From: Venatoribacter pacificus
GTDB taxonomy: Bacteria > Pseudomonadota > Gammaproteobacteria > Pseudomonadales > Oceanobacteraceae
Length of the DNA: 64,000 bases
Direction of reading: 5' to 3'
NCBI RefSeq assembly: GCF_025318105.1
Contig: NZ_JAOANI010000004.1
Span: 1 to 64,000 of the forward strand
Below, piece after piece: positions 26,427-34,640 of the stretch. The position numbers and the translations under genes were made by a program. Each line of letters begins with the position of its first letter. Position 1 is the first letter of the stretch. The notes beneath the pieces are model-generated. The model had not been told where the DNA came from and did not search any database. It saw nothing but the letters and a program-made list of their open reading frames with translations.

Positions 26427-27782
26427 ATGAAACGTCGTCACTTTTTGCAACTCATGGCCGCCACAGGCATGACCGCCCACATGCCACTGTGGACTCCTAA
26501 AGCCCATGCAGCCGCCGCCCCCGATCAGTTTCTGGTGGTCGTTAATGCCAGCGGTGGCTGGGACCCGACCTCACTGTGCGACCCCAAGGGTCTGAACAGT
26601 GCCTATGAGGCTCAGTCAGACCGTTACCTTGGCTCCACCAACTCGGTCGACCTTGATCCGGCCAAAGCCTTTGGCAATATTCGCTGGAGCGCCATCCCAT
26701 CGTACGTATCCAACGATGAGGCGGTGCTGCTGCGTGTAGAAAGCCAGTTTGACCAGTTTTTCAATACTTACGGCAACCGCTTGACCGTGATTAATGGCAT
26801 CGACACCGGTACCAATAATCACGATACCGGTAACCGCGTTATCTGGTCCGGCAAAGAAGAAATCGGCTACCCGAGCCTGTCCGCCTACTTTGCCGCCGCC
26901 ACCGGCCCGACCCTGCCAATGGCCTTTATCAGCAATGGCGGCTACGACTTTACCGACTCACTGGTCGCCCGCGCCCGTGCCAGTAACGCGAATTTTATTA
27001 ACGAACTGGCCGACCCTAACCGCTACAGCGGCGACCGCGGCTTCTTGTTCCGCACCAGCGATCGCAGCATCGACCAGTACAGCGCCGTTGTTGCAGCACA
27101 AAAAGCCCGGCTCCAACGCCAGCAACAACAGGAAGCATTACCGTTGCGCCGCCAGCAACTGAGCCAGTTGTTCGGCGTCCGCAGCGAAGACAGCAACCTT
27201 GGCCAACTGAGCGTATCGCTGGCCGATATCAAAGCCAACGTCAGCCGTGACAGCCACTGGAACGCTAACCGCTCCAACAGCCTGAAGAGCCAGGCAGAAG
27301 TCGTGACTGCCGCCTTCCAAAGTGGTCTCGCGGCCTCAGCTAACCTGAACATTGGCGGCTTTGATACCCACGGCAACCACGATTCCAATGCCTATCCACA
27401 GCTGGGTGATCTGCTCGAAGGCATTCACTTTCTACAGGCGGCGTTGCAATACGCAGGCATTGCCAACCGCACCACCGTGGTGGTGGGTTCTGACTTTGGC
27501 CGAACGCCCTACTACAATTCCGGCAATGGTAAAGATCACTGGCCGGTCACCAGCATGATGGTGCTGCACCCGAATAGCACCGGTGGCAAGGTATTCGGTG
27601 CTTCGACCAGCGATTATCACGCCCAGCCCCTGAACCGCAGCACCGGACTGGCAGACGCTTCCGGCGATAAACTGACCCCCGCTCATGTGAATCAGGCGCT
27701 GCGTAAATTACTTGGGGTTGATCAGAGCCCGCTGAACAGCAATTATCCGTTACGCGTTAACGACTTTGATATTTTTGCCTGA
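26427..27782 (+). CDS. Tat-exported DUF1501-family protein
   Basis: 451 residues from MKRRHFLQLMAATG, preceded by AAGGAG. A longer in-frame open stretch begins inside the previous gene and is not credible. The twin-arginine signal (K-R-R-H-F-L-Q) implies folding or cofactor loading before export. The mature part begins DQFLVVVNASGGWDPTSLCD, characteristic of DUF1501, an alkaline-phosphatase/sulfatase-like fold of unknown activity. GGFDTHGNHDSNAY and VVVGSDFGRTPYYNSGNGKDHWPV are the conserved metal-site-like blocks. In many bacteria DUF1501 genes sit beside DUF1588/1592 cytochromes, as here. Confidence 0.82.
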   Translation: MKRRHFLQLMAATGMTAHMPLWTPKAHAAAAPDQFLVVVNASGGWDPTSLCDPKGLNSAYEAQSDRYLGSTNSVDLDPAKAFGNIRWSAIPSYVSNDEAVLLRVESQFDQFFNTYGNRLTVINGIDTGTNNHDTGNRVIWSGKEEIGYPSLSAYFAAATGPTLPMAFISNGGYDFTDSLVARARASNANFINELADPNRYSGDRGFLFRTSDRSIDQYSAVVAAQKARLQRQQQQEALPLRRQQLSQLFGVRSEDSNLGQLSVSLADIKANVSRDSHWNANRSNSLKSQAEVVTAAFQSGLAASANLNIGGFDTHGNHDSNAYPQLGDLLEGIHFLQAALQYAGIANRTTVVVGSDFGRTPYYNSGNGKDHWPVTSMMVLHPNSTGGKVFGASTSDYHAQPLNRSTGLADASGDKLTPAHVNQALRKLLGVDQSPLNSNYPLRVNDFDIFA

Positions 27783-27808
27783 ACCCGGAACATTAAGGAG
27801 ATAAGCCT

Positions 27809-28309
27809 GTGCGCTTACTGATAACCACTGCACTGTTACTGACCACCCTGCTGACTTCATCTTTGAGTCTGGCGCTGGAAACCGGCGACAAAGCCCCGGC
27901 CTTCAAGCTGCCGCTGTTAACGCAGAAAGGTCAGCTGTCACTGGCCAGCTACAAAGGCAAAGTGGTGTATGTCGATTTCTGGGCCTCCTGGTGTGGTCCG
28001 TGCCGCAAATCCCTGCCGCTGCTGAACGAACTTCGAGCCGAGCTGAAAGGTCAGGGCTTTGAAGTGCTGGCCATCAATCTGGATGAAGACGTTAAAGATG
28101 CCCGCGCCTTTCTCAAAGAGTTTCCGGTCAGCTACCCAACCCTGTACGACGGTGAAGGTAAAACCCCCACCGCCTTTGGTCTGCGCGGTATGCCAACCTC
28201 TTACCTGATTGATCGTCAGGGGCGGGTTCAGAGCGTGCATCAGGGTTTCAAACCCTCCGATATCAGCAAAATCCGCGCTGAAGTGATTCAGCAACTGAAG
28301 CAAAAATAA
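27809..28309 (+). CDS. TlpA-like periplasmic thioredoxin
   Basis: 166-residue exported thioredoxin-fold protein with signal peptide (LITTALLLTTLLTSSLSLALE). The redox motif W-C-G-P-C lies around residue 61, in DFWASWCGPCRKSLPLL, and the cis-Pro loop is GMPTSYLID. GTG start with AAGGAG upstream. It most likely reduces disulfides or maintains Cys or heme ligands in the neighbouring lipoproteins. Its position just before the DUF4266 gene recurs with DUF3570 and ApbE in other genomes, as far as I recall. Confidence 0.92.
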   Translation: MRLLITTALLLTTLLTSSLSLALETGDKAPAFKLPLLTQKGQLSLASYKGKVVYVDFWASWCGPCRKSLPLLNELRAELKGQGFEVLAINLDEDVKDARAFLKEFPVSYPTLYDGEGKTPTAFGLRGMPTSYLIDRQGRVQSVHQGFKPSDISKIRAEVIQQLKQK

Positions 28310-28324
28310 CGGAGTATTGAGTCC

Positions 28325-28537
28325 ATGCTCAGCCGATTACTGCTTACCGTGGCTATCCTGCTGATGATCAGCGGCTGCAGCACGGTAAAACCCTGGGAAC
28401 GGGGTAACCTGGCCCAGGACATCATGGCCTGGCAGCCCGACCCGCTGAAGGCCTCGCTCGATAACCATATTCATTTTTCCAAGGAAGGATCGTCCGGTGG
28501 CGGTCAGGCAGCCGGGGGCGGATGCGGCTGTAACTAG
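28325..28537 (+). CDS. DUF4266 small lipoprotein with Cys-Gly-Cys tail
   Basis: 70-residue lipoprotein (lipobox MISGC, mature about 52 residues). The short conserved core KPWERGNLAQDIMAWQPDPLKASLDNHIHFSKEGSSGGG is that of DUF4266. The protein ends in a Gly-rich tail closing with GGGCGCN. The two terminal Cys could bind metal, form a vicinal-type disulfide handled by the adjacent TlpA protein, or be modified. No enzyme fold fits in this length, so it is probably a structural or electron-relay partner of the DUF3570 protein encoded 11 bases later. Confidence 0.85.
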   Translation: MLSRLLLTVAILLMISGCSTVKPWERGNLAQDIMAWQPDPLKASLDNHIHFSKEGSSGGGQAAGGGCGCN

Positions 28538-28548
28538 CCCGATATGTT

Positions 28549-29736
28549 ATGAGCAAACACACACTCAATTCTCTGGCCGCTCTGGCAGCGGCCGCGGCGA
28601 CTCTGCCGGTTCAGGCAGAAAGCGCACCAACCGAACAGGTGATGGCGTACCGCTTCAGTCAGTATCAGGAAGCCGATGCGCCGCGGGCGCGAACCTTTAC
28701 TCCCACGACTGAACGCTACAGCATCGATATTCACCAGTTTCGCTATGGACGACCACTAGGTGGTGACTGGTATCTGAACAGCGAGTTTCAGTACGAAACC
28801 CTGAGCGGCGCTTCTCCCATGCAGACTTACCAGAATGCCAATGGCCAGAGCGTGCTGCTGATGAGCGGTGCCAGCATTTCCGAAACCCGTTACGACCTGA
28901 AAGTTGCCCCCAAGCGATATTTCAGCGGCGCTCTGAACGGCCAGCTCGACGGCACGCTGGGAACCAATCTGGCCCTGTCGCAGGAAAACGATTACCAGTC
29001 GATTGCCCTTGGTGCCGATGGTTCGCTGGAGTTGTTTAATAAACACACCACACTGCTCGGTTCACTGAGCCTGTCGCTGGATGAACTGTCGCCCAGTGAT
29101 GCCTATATTTCAGCTGACCGTCGTCGTGCCGATGGCCGTGGTAAGCGCAGCGTCTCCATTTACGAAGGTGTATCGCAGGTTATTGATAAAAACCGCGTGG
29201 TACAGGTTGGCGTCGGCTACACCAAATTATCGGGTTATTTATCCGATCCGTATAAATTTGAAGACCGCCGTCCCAGCAGTCGCGGGCAGCTGACGCTCAG
29301 TGGTCAATATCGGCATTTTTTCCCACTGTGGGACGGTGCGGCACTGCACGCTGACTATCGCTACTACAGCGATGACTGGGGCATACGCTCGCACACCCTG
29401 ACGACCCGCTGGGCACAAATGTTCAATCTGGCACCGTTTTCGTTCCGCCTTATCCCGATGATGCGCTACTACCGCCAGACCCAGGCCGATTTTTACAGCC
29501 TCGAACAGAATCCGCCGGATGATCAGCTGAACAGCTCCGATGCGCGCTTATCGTCTTATGGTGCCTTCAGCTACGGCCTGGAAAGCCGCATTCTGTATCA
29601 GCAATGGACGCTCAGTATCGACTGGCAGCAATACCTGTCATCGGAAGATTTCGCTCTGGTGCAAACCACCAATAACGAAACCCCGGCACTGGTCGATTAC
29701 AGCATCCTGAGTCTTGGCATTGAATACCGTTACTGA
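28549..29736 (+). CDS. DUF3570 outer-membrane protein with FMN-attachment-like motif
   Basis: 395-residue exported protein (signal peptide ending around VQA-E) rich in alternating beta strands and ending in Tyr-Arg-Tyr, as expected for an outer-membrane beta barrel. Residues 83-89 read E-T-L-S-G-A-S. This is close to the D-x-x-(S/T)-G-A-(S/T) consensus where ApbE transferases attach FMN; Ser89 (codon 28813-28815) would be the acceptor. The apbE gene overlaps its 3' end by 23 bases. The protein may hold flavin at or across the outer membrane. Function is not established. Confidence 0.82.
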   Translation: MSKHTLNSLAALAAAAATLPVQAESAPTEQVMAYRFSQYQEADAPRARTFTPTTERYSIDIHQFRYGRPLGGDWYLNSEFQYETLSGASPMQTYQNANGQSVLLMSGASISETRYDLKVAPKRYFSGALNGQLDGTLGTNLALSQENDYQSIALGADGSLELFNKHTTLLGSLSLSLDELSPSDAYISADRRRADGRGKRSVSIYEGVSQVIDKNRVVQVGVGYTKLSGYLSDPYKFEDRRPSSRGQLTLSGQYRHFFPLWDGAALHADYRYYSDDWGIRSHTLTTRWAQMFNLAPFSFRLIPMMRYYRQTQADFYSLEQNPPDDQLNSSDARLSSYGAFSYGLESRILYQQWTLSIDWQQYLSSEDFALVQTTNNETPALVDYSILSLGIEYRY

Positions 29737-30634
29737 AGCACAGTCCCTGCACCGCCATGAGTTTACCGCCATGGCGTCGCCCTGCTGTTTTCATCTGCCC
29801 GACCTGCCCGGTATTCATACGCTGGCGCAACAGATGGAAGAGGAAGTGCGCCGCATTGAGCAGAAATACAGCCGTTACCGCCACGACAGCGTGCTGTCCC
29901 GTCTCAATGCACACGCCGGGCAAACCAGCGTAGTCGATGCCGAAACCGCCTGGCTGCTGAATTACGCCAAGGTGTGTTTTGAGCAGAGCGATGGCTTCTT
30001 TGATATCAGCTCCGGCATTCTGCGCAGCGTCTGGGACTTCCGCACGCCAACGCTGCCCGACACCACCGATCTGCAACGCCTGCTGCCGCGCATCGGCCTT
30101 GGCCGGCTGACCCTGAACGCTAACGAACTGTGGATGCCCGCCGATATGGAGCTGGATTTCGGCGGCATCGGCAAGGAGTACGCCGCCGATTGCGCCGCCG
30201 CCATTGCCCGTAATGCCGGAGTGCATCAGGGCATTGTTGACCTAGGCGGTGATCTGCATATTCTCGGCCCGAAAATCAGCGCACAGGGCGAAGAGCCCTG
30301 GCTTCTGGGTGTGCGCCATCCACGCAAGCCGGAACAGGCCATTGCCCAACTTCCGGTATACCGTGGCGGCATGGCCACCAGTGGCGATTACGAGCGCTAT
30401 TTTGAGCTGGATGGCCGCCGCTACTGCCACCTGTTAAATCCACAGTCCGGCTGGCCGGTCAGCCACTGGGCATCGGTGACGGTGCTGGCGCCGTCCTGCC
30501 TGCTGGCCGGTACCTTATCCAGCATTGCCATGCTGCGTGAAGCCGCAGCTGTCGACTGGCTTAAGGAACAAGACGTTCATGCCCTGCTGATCGATCCCGC
30601 ACTGCAACTGCAGCCTCTCACACCAGCAGCCTGA
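29714..30634 (+). CDS. apbE: ApbE-family FAD:protein FMN transferase
   Basis: Transfers FMN from FAD to Ser or Thr of target proteins. The 306-residue protein has the conserved LDFGGIGKEYAADCAA, VDLGGDLHILGP and MATSGDYERYFELDGRRYCHLLNPQSGWPV motifs (FAD and magnesium binding). The start is uncertain: TTG at 29714 is the best fit because the domain itself begins near HEFTAMASPCC, leaving no room for the ATG at 29771. It overlaps the DUF3570 gene, so it is translationally coupled. No signal peptide is visible, unlike typical periplasmic ApbE lipoproteins. This raises the question of whether flavinylation happens before export. Confidence 0.9.
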   Translation: MALNTVTEAQSLHRHEFTAMASPCCFHLPDLPGIHTLAQQMEEEVRRIEQKYSRYRHDSVLSRLNAHAGQTSVVDAETAWLLNYAKVCFEQSDGFFDISSGILRSVWDFRTPTLPDTTDLQRLLPRIGLGRLTLNANELWMPADMELDFGGIGKEYAADCAAAIARNAGVHQGIVDLGGDLHILGPKISAQGEEPWLLGVRHPRKPEQAIAQLPVYRGGMATSGDYERYFELDGRRYCHLLNPQSGWPVSHWASVTVLAPSCLLAGTLSSIAMLREAAAVDWLKEQDVHALLIDPALQLQPLTPAA

Positions 30635-30754
30635 CACTCAGCGCCTGCGTTCTGACATTCAACACCCATAACCTGACACCGGCGGCATTGGCCGTTACTG
30701 CCAAGGGCTGATATAAAGAGGCCCTCAATAAGAAAAACATCAGCAGGTCAGACT

Positions 30755-32302
30755 ATGGAAACGCCAAGCGCCACTGCCGTCAGTAACCCGACAACCACAA
30801 CGCCATCATCCGCCTCCGCGCCGGAGTTTGAATACCGTCAGCATGATGCCCTCGGTCTTGCCGATCTGGTTCGCCGTGGTGAAACCTCCGCCAGCGAACT
30901 GCTGGATCTGGCCATTGCCCGGGCCGAAGCGGTGAATCCCAAAATCAACGCCATCATTACTCCGCTGTACGATTACGGCCGTGCCCAGATTAATGCTGGC
31001 TTACCCGATGGTCCCTTTTCCGGTGTGCCTTTCTTACTGAAAGACCTGCTCTGCGCAGTCGAAGGAACACCGCTGAGCAACGGCAGCAATGCGTTAAAAG
31101 GCCGTATTTCACCCCGCGACAGTGAACTGGCCGCACGCTTCCGTAACAGTGGTCTGGTGTTTTTTGGCAAAACCAACACGCCGGAACTGGGACTGATGGG
31201 CGTCACCGAACCCAAAGCCTTTGGCCCGGCGCGCAATCCCTGGAATCTTAATCACACTCCCGGCGGCTCCAGTGGTGGTTCTGCCGCGGCCATTGCCGCC
31301 GGTATTGTGCCGATGGCTTCTGGTGGCGATGGCGGCGGCTCTATCCGTATTCCGGCGGCCTGCTGTGGTTTATTCGGCCTGAAGCCAAGCCGTGGCCGGG
31401 TACCGACCGGTCCCTATGCGCAGGAGTTCTGGGACGGTGCCGCGACTGAGCATGTACTCACCCGCAGCGTGCGTGACAGTGCCGCCATGCTGGATGTGAT
31501 CGCCGGTCCCGATGGCTCCAGCCCTTACCCGCTGCGCAGCCGTAATAACTATCAGGATTCTCTCAGCCAGCCCCTGCGTAAACTGCGCATTGGCTACACC
31601 AGCACCTCCTTTATCGGCCGCCCGGTCAGTGCCGATGCCATTGCTGCGGTTGAACACAGCGTCAAATTGCTGGAGCAACTCGGCCACGAGGTTGAAGCGG
31701 TTGAGATTCGTCTGGATGGCGAAGCGCTGGCCGACAGTTACCTGACCATGTATTTCGGCCATGTTGCGGCCGACCTCGAATTTATGGCACAGCAATTAGG
31801 CAGCCGCATCAGCAATCTGGATGTGGAAGACACCACCAAGGTTCTGGGCTTTCTCGGTAAAACCATTTCCGCCGGAGATTTTGTACAGGCCAAACGCCGC
31901 TGGAATGATTTTGCCCAGACCATGCACCTGTTTCATCAGCGCTACGATTTACTGTTAACCCCAACACTGGGCTCTGAACCTGTACCCATCGGCAGCTTTG
32001 AGCCACCGGCATGGGAAGCGGTAGCCATGAAAGTCATCAATGCCTTCGGCCTGCACAAATTGCTGCTGAAAAGCGGTATGGTGAAACAGATGGCACTGGA
32101 TAATCTGGAGAAACTGCCCTTTACCCAGCTCGCCAACCTGACCGGCCTGCCGGCGATGTCGGTGCCGTTATACTGGACGGCAAATAACCTGCCGCTGGGC
32201 TCGCAGTTTATTGCCCCTATGGGCGATGAGCACACTCTGCTGCAACTGGCCCAGCAACTGGAGCAGGCGCAGCCGTGGATGCTACGCACCCCGGATTTAT
32301 AA
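30755..32302 (+). CDS. Amidase signature family hydrolase
   Basis: 515-residue Ser-cisSer-Lys amidase. The catalytic Lys lies in GVPFLLKDLLCAVEG (about residue 90), the cis-Ser in TPGGSSGGSAAAIAAG and the nucleophilic Ser in SGGDGGGSIRIPAACCGLFGLKPSRGRVP. The chain begins with a Ser/Thr/Pro-rich stretch of about 20 residues, probably disordered; no signal peptide. Substrate (aliphatic or aryl amide, or acyl ester) is not predictable. The last seven codons lie in the first unit of a 25-bp tandem repeat. Confidence 0.92.
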   Translation: METPSATAVSNPTTTTPSSASAPEFEYRQHDALGLADLVRRGETSASELLDLAIARAEAVNPKINAIITPLYDYGRAQINAGLPDGPFSGVPFLLKDLLCAVEGTPLSNGSNALKGRISPRDSELAARFRNSGLVFFGKTNTPELGLMGVTEPKAFGPARNPWNLNHTPGGSSGGSAAAIAAGIVPMASGGDGGGSIRIPAACCGLFGLKPSRGRVPTGPYAQEFWDGAATEHVLTRSVRDSAAMLDVIAGPDGSSPYPLRSRNNYQDSLSQPLRKLRIGYTSTSFIGRPVSADAIAAVEHSVKLLEQLGHEVEAVEIRLDGEALADSYLTMYFGHVAADLEFMAQQLGSRISNLDVEDTTKVLGFLGKTISAGDFVQAKRRWNDFAQTMHLFHQRYDLLLTPTLGSEPVPIGSFEPPAWEAVAMKVINAFGLHKLLLKSGMVKQMALDNLEKLPFTQLANLTGLPAMSVPLYWTANNLPLGSQFIAPMGDEHTLLQLAQQLEQAQPWMLRTPDL

Positions 32303-32378
32303 GATGCTACGCACCCCGGATTTATAAAATGCATTGCATCCCGGATTTGTGAGGTGCAATGCATCTCAGGTTTGTAAG
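32279..32378. repeat. 25-bp tandem repeat at the amidase 3' end
   Basis: Four adjacent 25-bp units start at 32279, 32304, 32329 and 32354, followed by a partial fifth. Units 1 and 2 differ at one base; units 3 and 4 are diverged (for example TACGCACCCC against TTGCATCCC). Unit 1 encodes the amidase C-terminus M-L-R-T-P-D-L and stop. Each later unit again contains an ATG or GTG and an in-frame stop, so the repeat duplicates the gene end. Confidence 0.9.
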
Positions 32379-32422
32379 ATGCAACACACTGCAGAAGTAG
32401 CAAATTAAAACAAAAAGGCCAT

Positions 32423-32447
32423 CCACAATCCTGTCACAGGATTGTGG
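32423..32447. promoter_or_regulatory. 25-bp perfect palindrome upstream of the SDR gene
   Basis: CCACAATCCTGT, a central C, and the exact complement. A perfect dyad this long, 35 bases before a start codon and without a T-run, fits a dimeric repressor operator (TetR or similar) better than a terminator. It could also terminate amidase transcripts weakly. Confidence 0.6.
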
Positions 32448-32481
32448 CACCCTGACCAATAACAATTAAAAGATTGCCAAT

Positions 32482-33333
32482 ATGACCATGAATACTAAAA
32501 CCGTTCTGATTACCGGCTGCTCTTCTGGTATCGGCCGCGCTCTGACCGAAGAATTTCTGCGCCATGGTTATCTGGTGTATGCCGCTGCGCGTAATACCGA
32601 AAGCCTGGCCAACCTGACCAGCGAGCATTTAATTCCGCTGCAGATGGATGTCAACAACGCCGATGATATTACCCGTGCGGCAACAACCATCCGCGAGCGC
32701 TCCGGCCATCTTCATTGCCTGATTAATAATGCCGGCTATGCCGCGATGGGGCCGGTTGCGGAACTCAGCAGCGAATCATTGCAGCAACAGTTTGCCACCA
32801 ATGTGTTTGCGCCGATTGCCCTGACCAAAGCGTTACTGCCGTTATTACAGGCCGGGCAAAATGAAAAACATCCGGCTCAGGTGGTTAACATCGGGTCGGT
32901 TTCCGGCATTCTGACCACCCCGTTTTCCGGCGCTTACTGCGCCACCAAAGCCGCACTGCATGCCCTATCCGATGCTCTGCGTATGGAGCTGGCGCCCTTT
33001 AATATTCAGGTCATTACCGTTCAGCCTGGTGCAATTCAATCAAAATTCGGTGATAACTCTCTGGCCAACCTGGGGGATCTGATTCAGCCTGATTCACTCT
33101 ACGCTCCGCTGAAACAACAGATTCAGGCACGGGCAACAGCGTCACAGGATAACCCAACCCCGGCGGCGGATTTTGCCCGTGAATTAATGGCACAGTTATT
33201 AAGCCAGCCCGATCCGGTGATCCGTATCGGTAATGGTAGCCGCGCACTGCCTTTTATGAAGCGCTGGATTCCACTCGCCTTACTCGACAAAATTCTGAGC
33301 AAAAAATTCGGCCTGCTGGCGTTAAAACGCTGA
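32482..33333 (+). CDS. Short-chain dehydrogenase/reductase
   Basis: 283-residue classical SDR. It has the NAD(P) motif TGCSSGIGRAL, NNAG in the fourth strand (LINNAGYAAMG), the catalytic Ser in IGSVSGIL, Y-x-x-x-K as YCATKAALHAL and a C-terminal helical region typical of the 17-beta-HSD-like group. Substrate is unknown. Two adjacent start codons exist (32482 and 32488). A large palindrome in front suggests regulation by a nearby-acting repressor not encoded here. Confidence 0.92.
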   Translation: MTMNTKTVLITGCSSGIGRALTEEFLRHGYLVYAAARNTESLANLTSEHLIPLQMDVNNADDITRAATTIRERSGHLHCLINNAGYAAMGPVAELSSESLQQQFATNVFAPIALTKALLPLLQAGQNEKHPAQVVNIGSVSGILTTPFSGAYCATKAALHALSDALRMELAPFNIQVITVQPGAIQSKFGDNSLANLGDLIQPDSLYAPLKQQIQARATASQDNPTPAADFARELMAQLLSQPDPVIRIGNGSRALPFMKRWIPLALLDKILSKKFGLLALKR

Positions 33334-33362
33334 GGCTGAGAACACAGCACTATCTGATGCAT

Positions 33363-33394
33363 AAAAAAACCGCAGCCTGAGCTGCGGTTTTTTT
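33363..33394. terminator. Bidirectional intrinsic terminator
   Basis: AAAAAAACCGCAGC, loop CTGA, GCTGCGGTTTTTTT. It lies between the convergent SDR and porin genes. Confidence 0.9.
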
Positions 33395-33418
33395 ATGGTC
33401 TTATTACGTCTTATGCAA

Positions 33419-34477
33419 TCAGAAGTAATAATCCATGGTCAGATAGAGGGCATCGAAGTCGCCATCAACGACTTCACCGTTAGCACCAATATCACCATCG
33501 TTGGATACGTATTCAACGTAGAACCAACCCGGACCATAGTTATAGCTCATACCCGGTGCCCAGCTGTCGGCAGAGCCCACGGTATTACCTTTGGTATTGG
33601 CTTCGGCATTGGTGTAATCCACATAAAACAGGTAATCACCCATGCTGTAAGTCAGCGTAACTGCTTTACGGTCGTTTTTAATTTTAGGAGTACCACTAAA
33701 GCCACCAATATCAGTCAGATCACGCTCGGTGATCATATACTGGGCTTTAACGCCTAAGTTGTTGAACTCACCTTCGTAATACACAACGGCGGCATTATGG
33801 TCGCCAACGTACGGACGATCGGCATTGGCACCGCTCAGATCACGCAATTTACCGTTCTGGTAAGAGGCACCGACTTTTTGCTTGTCAGCCAGATCATATG
33901 CACCGTTCAGCACGAAAGTATGCGTTTTCTGGTAAGTGGTTTTGCTGCCCCAGTGACCGCCGTCGTCCATGGTTTCGGTGCTGGAACCAAAGTCATCAAC
34001 GTGGAAGTAAGCAACGTCATAGTTAACCGCACCCAGATCGGCACTCCATTTAACACCGACATCCATCTGGTCGGCGTAGCCGCCCAGCAATTCATCGCCA
34101 GGCCAGAAGTTAACGGTTGCCCAACCAAAAGGCACCTGAGATTTACCGATTTTCAGCTCGCCCTTGCCAAAGGTTTTACCCACCCAGGCTTTATGGAAGC
34201 CAAAATGAGCACCGGTATTGTTATTCGCCGGATCGGTGAAAGCACCGGTGCCATAACGCATTTCTGATGAAAACTGCCAGCCGGTTTTTTCATCGGTTTT
34301 ATCGATATACAGAATCAGCGCTTCGTAGTTGGTATCACCATAAGACACTTCGTCAACGTTATCGTTGTAAAGCGCATGGTTCAGCCAGAAGCCACCACTG
34401 ATCGATTCCGATGCAACGGCCGGTACCGCACTTGCACTGATGGCCGCAATGGCCAGGGATAAGTGTATTTTTTTCAA
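33419..34477 (-). CDS. Outer-membrane porin-like beta-barrel protein
   Basis: 352-residue exported barrel with signal peptide (LAIAAISASAVPAVASE) and a terminal Phe (MDYYF) that fits BAM-dependent assembly. Alternating strands such as GGFWLNHALYNDN, FGKGELKIGKSQVPFGWATVNFWPG and VTLTYSMGDYLFYVDYTNA resemble porins with an inward loop. The start codon is TTG, supported by AAGGAGAG about 9 bases upstream. It follows the choline transporter genes on the same strand after a 160-base gap. A role in uptake of choline or related solutes is a positional inference. Confidence 0.82.
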   Translation of the reverse strand: MKKIHLSLAIAAISASAVPAVASESISGGFWLNHALYNDNVDEVSYGDTNYEALILYIDKTDEKTGWQFSSEMRYGTGAFTDPANNNTGAHFGFHKAWVGKTFGKGELKIGKSQVPFGWATVNFWPGDELLGGYADQMDVGVKWSADLGAVNYDVAYFHVDDFGSSTETMDDGGHWGSKTTYQKTHTFVLNGAYDLADKQKVGASYQNGKLRDLSGANADRPYVGDHNAAVVYYEGEFNNLGVKAQYMITERDLTDIGGFSGTPKIKNDRKAVTLTYSMGDYLFYVDYTNAEANTKGNTVGSADSWAPGMSYNYGPGWFYVEYVSNDGDIGANGEVVDGDFDALYLTMDYYF

Positions 34478-34609
34478 AAGACTCTCTCCTTCCTTATTAT
34501 GAATGAATCCCGGAAAACTCAGGGTTTTCCGTGGATATTCGCTACGATGGCAGATATAACAACCTGACTATCTGTAGCAAATAATTGCGCAAACCCCAGG
34601 GGTTCACCT

Positions 34610-34640
34610 GGGCCTGTCAACGCGAATTAAACAGGCCCTA
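34610..34640. repeat. Short relic of the GGGCCTGTT repeat family
   Basis: GGGCCTGT and ACAGGCCC enclose 13 bases. Read on the minus strand, the right edge GACTAGGGCCTGTT is identical to the left edge of the 337-bp element at 41778. The choV stop codon TAG is the element's edge. It looks like two element ends fused after loss of the interior. Confidence 0.65.
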
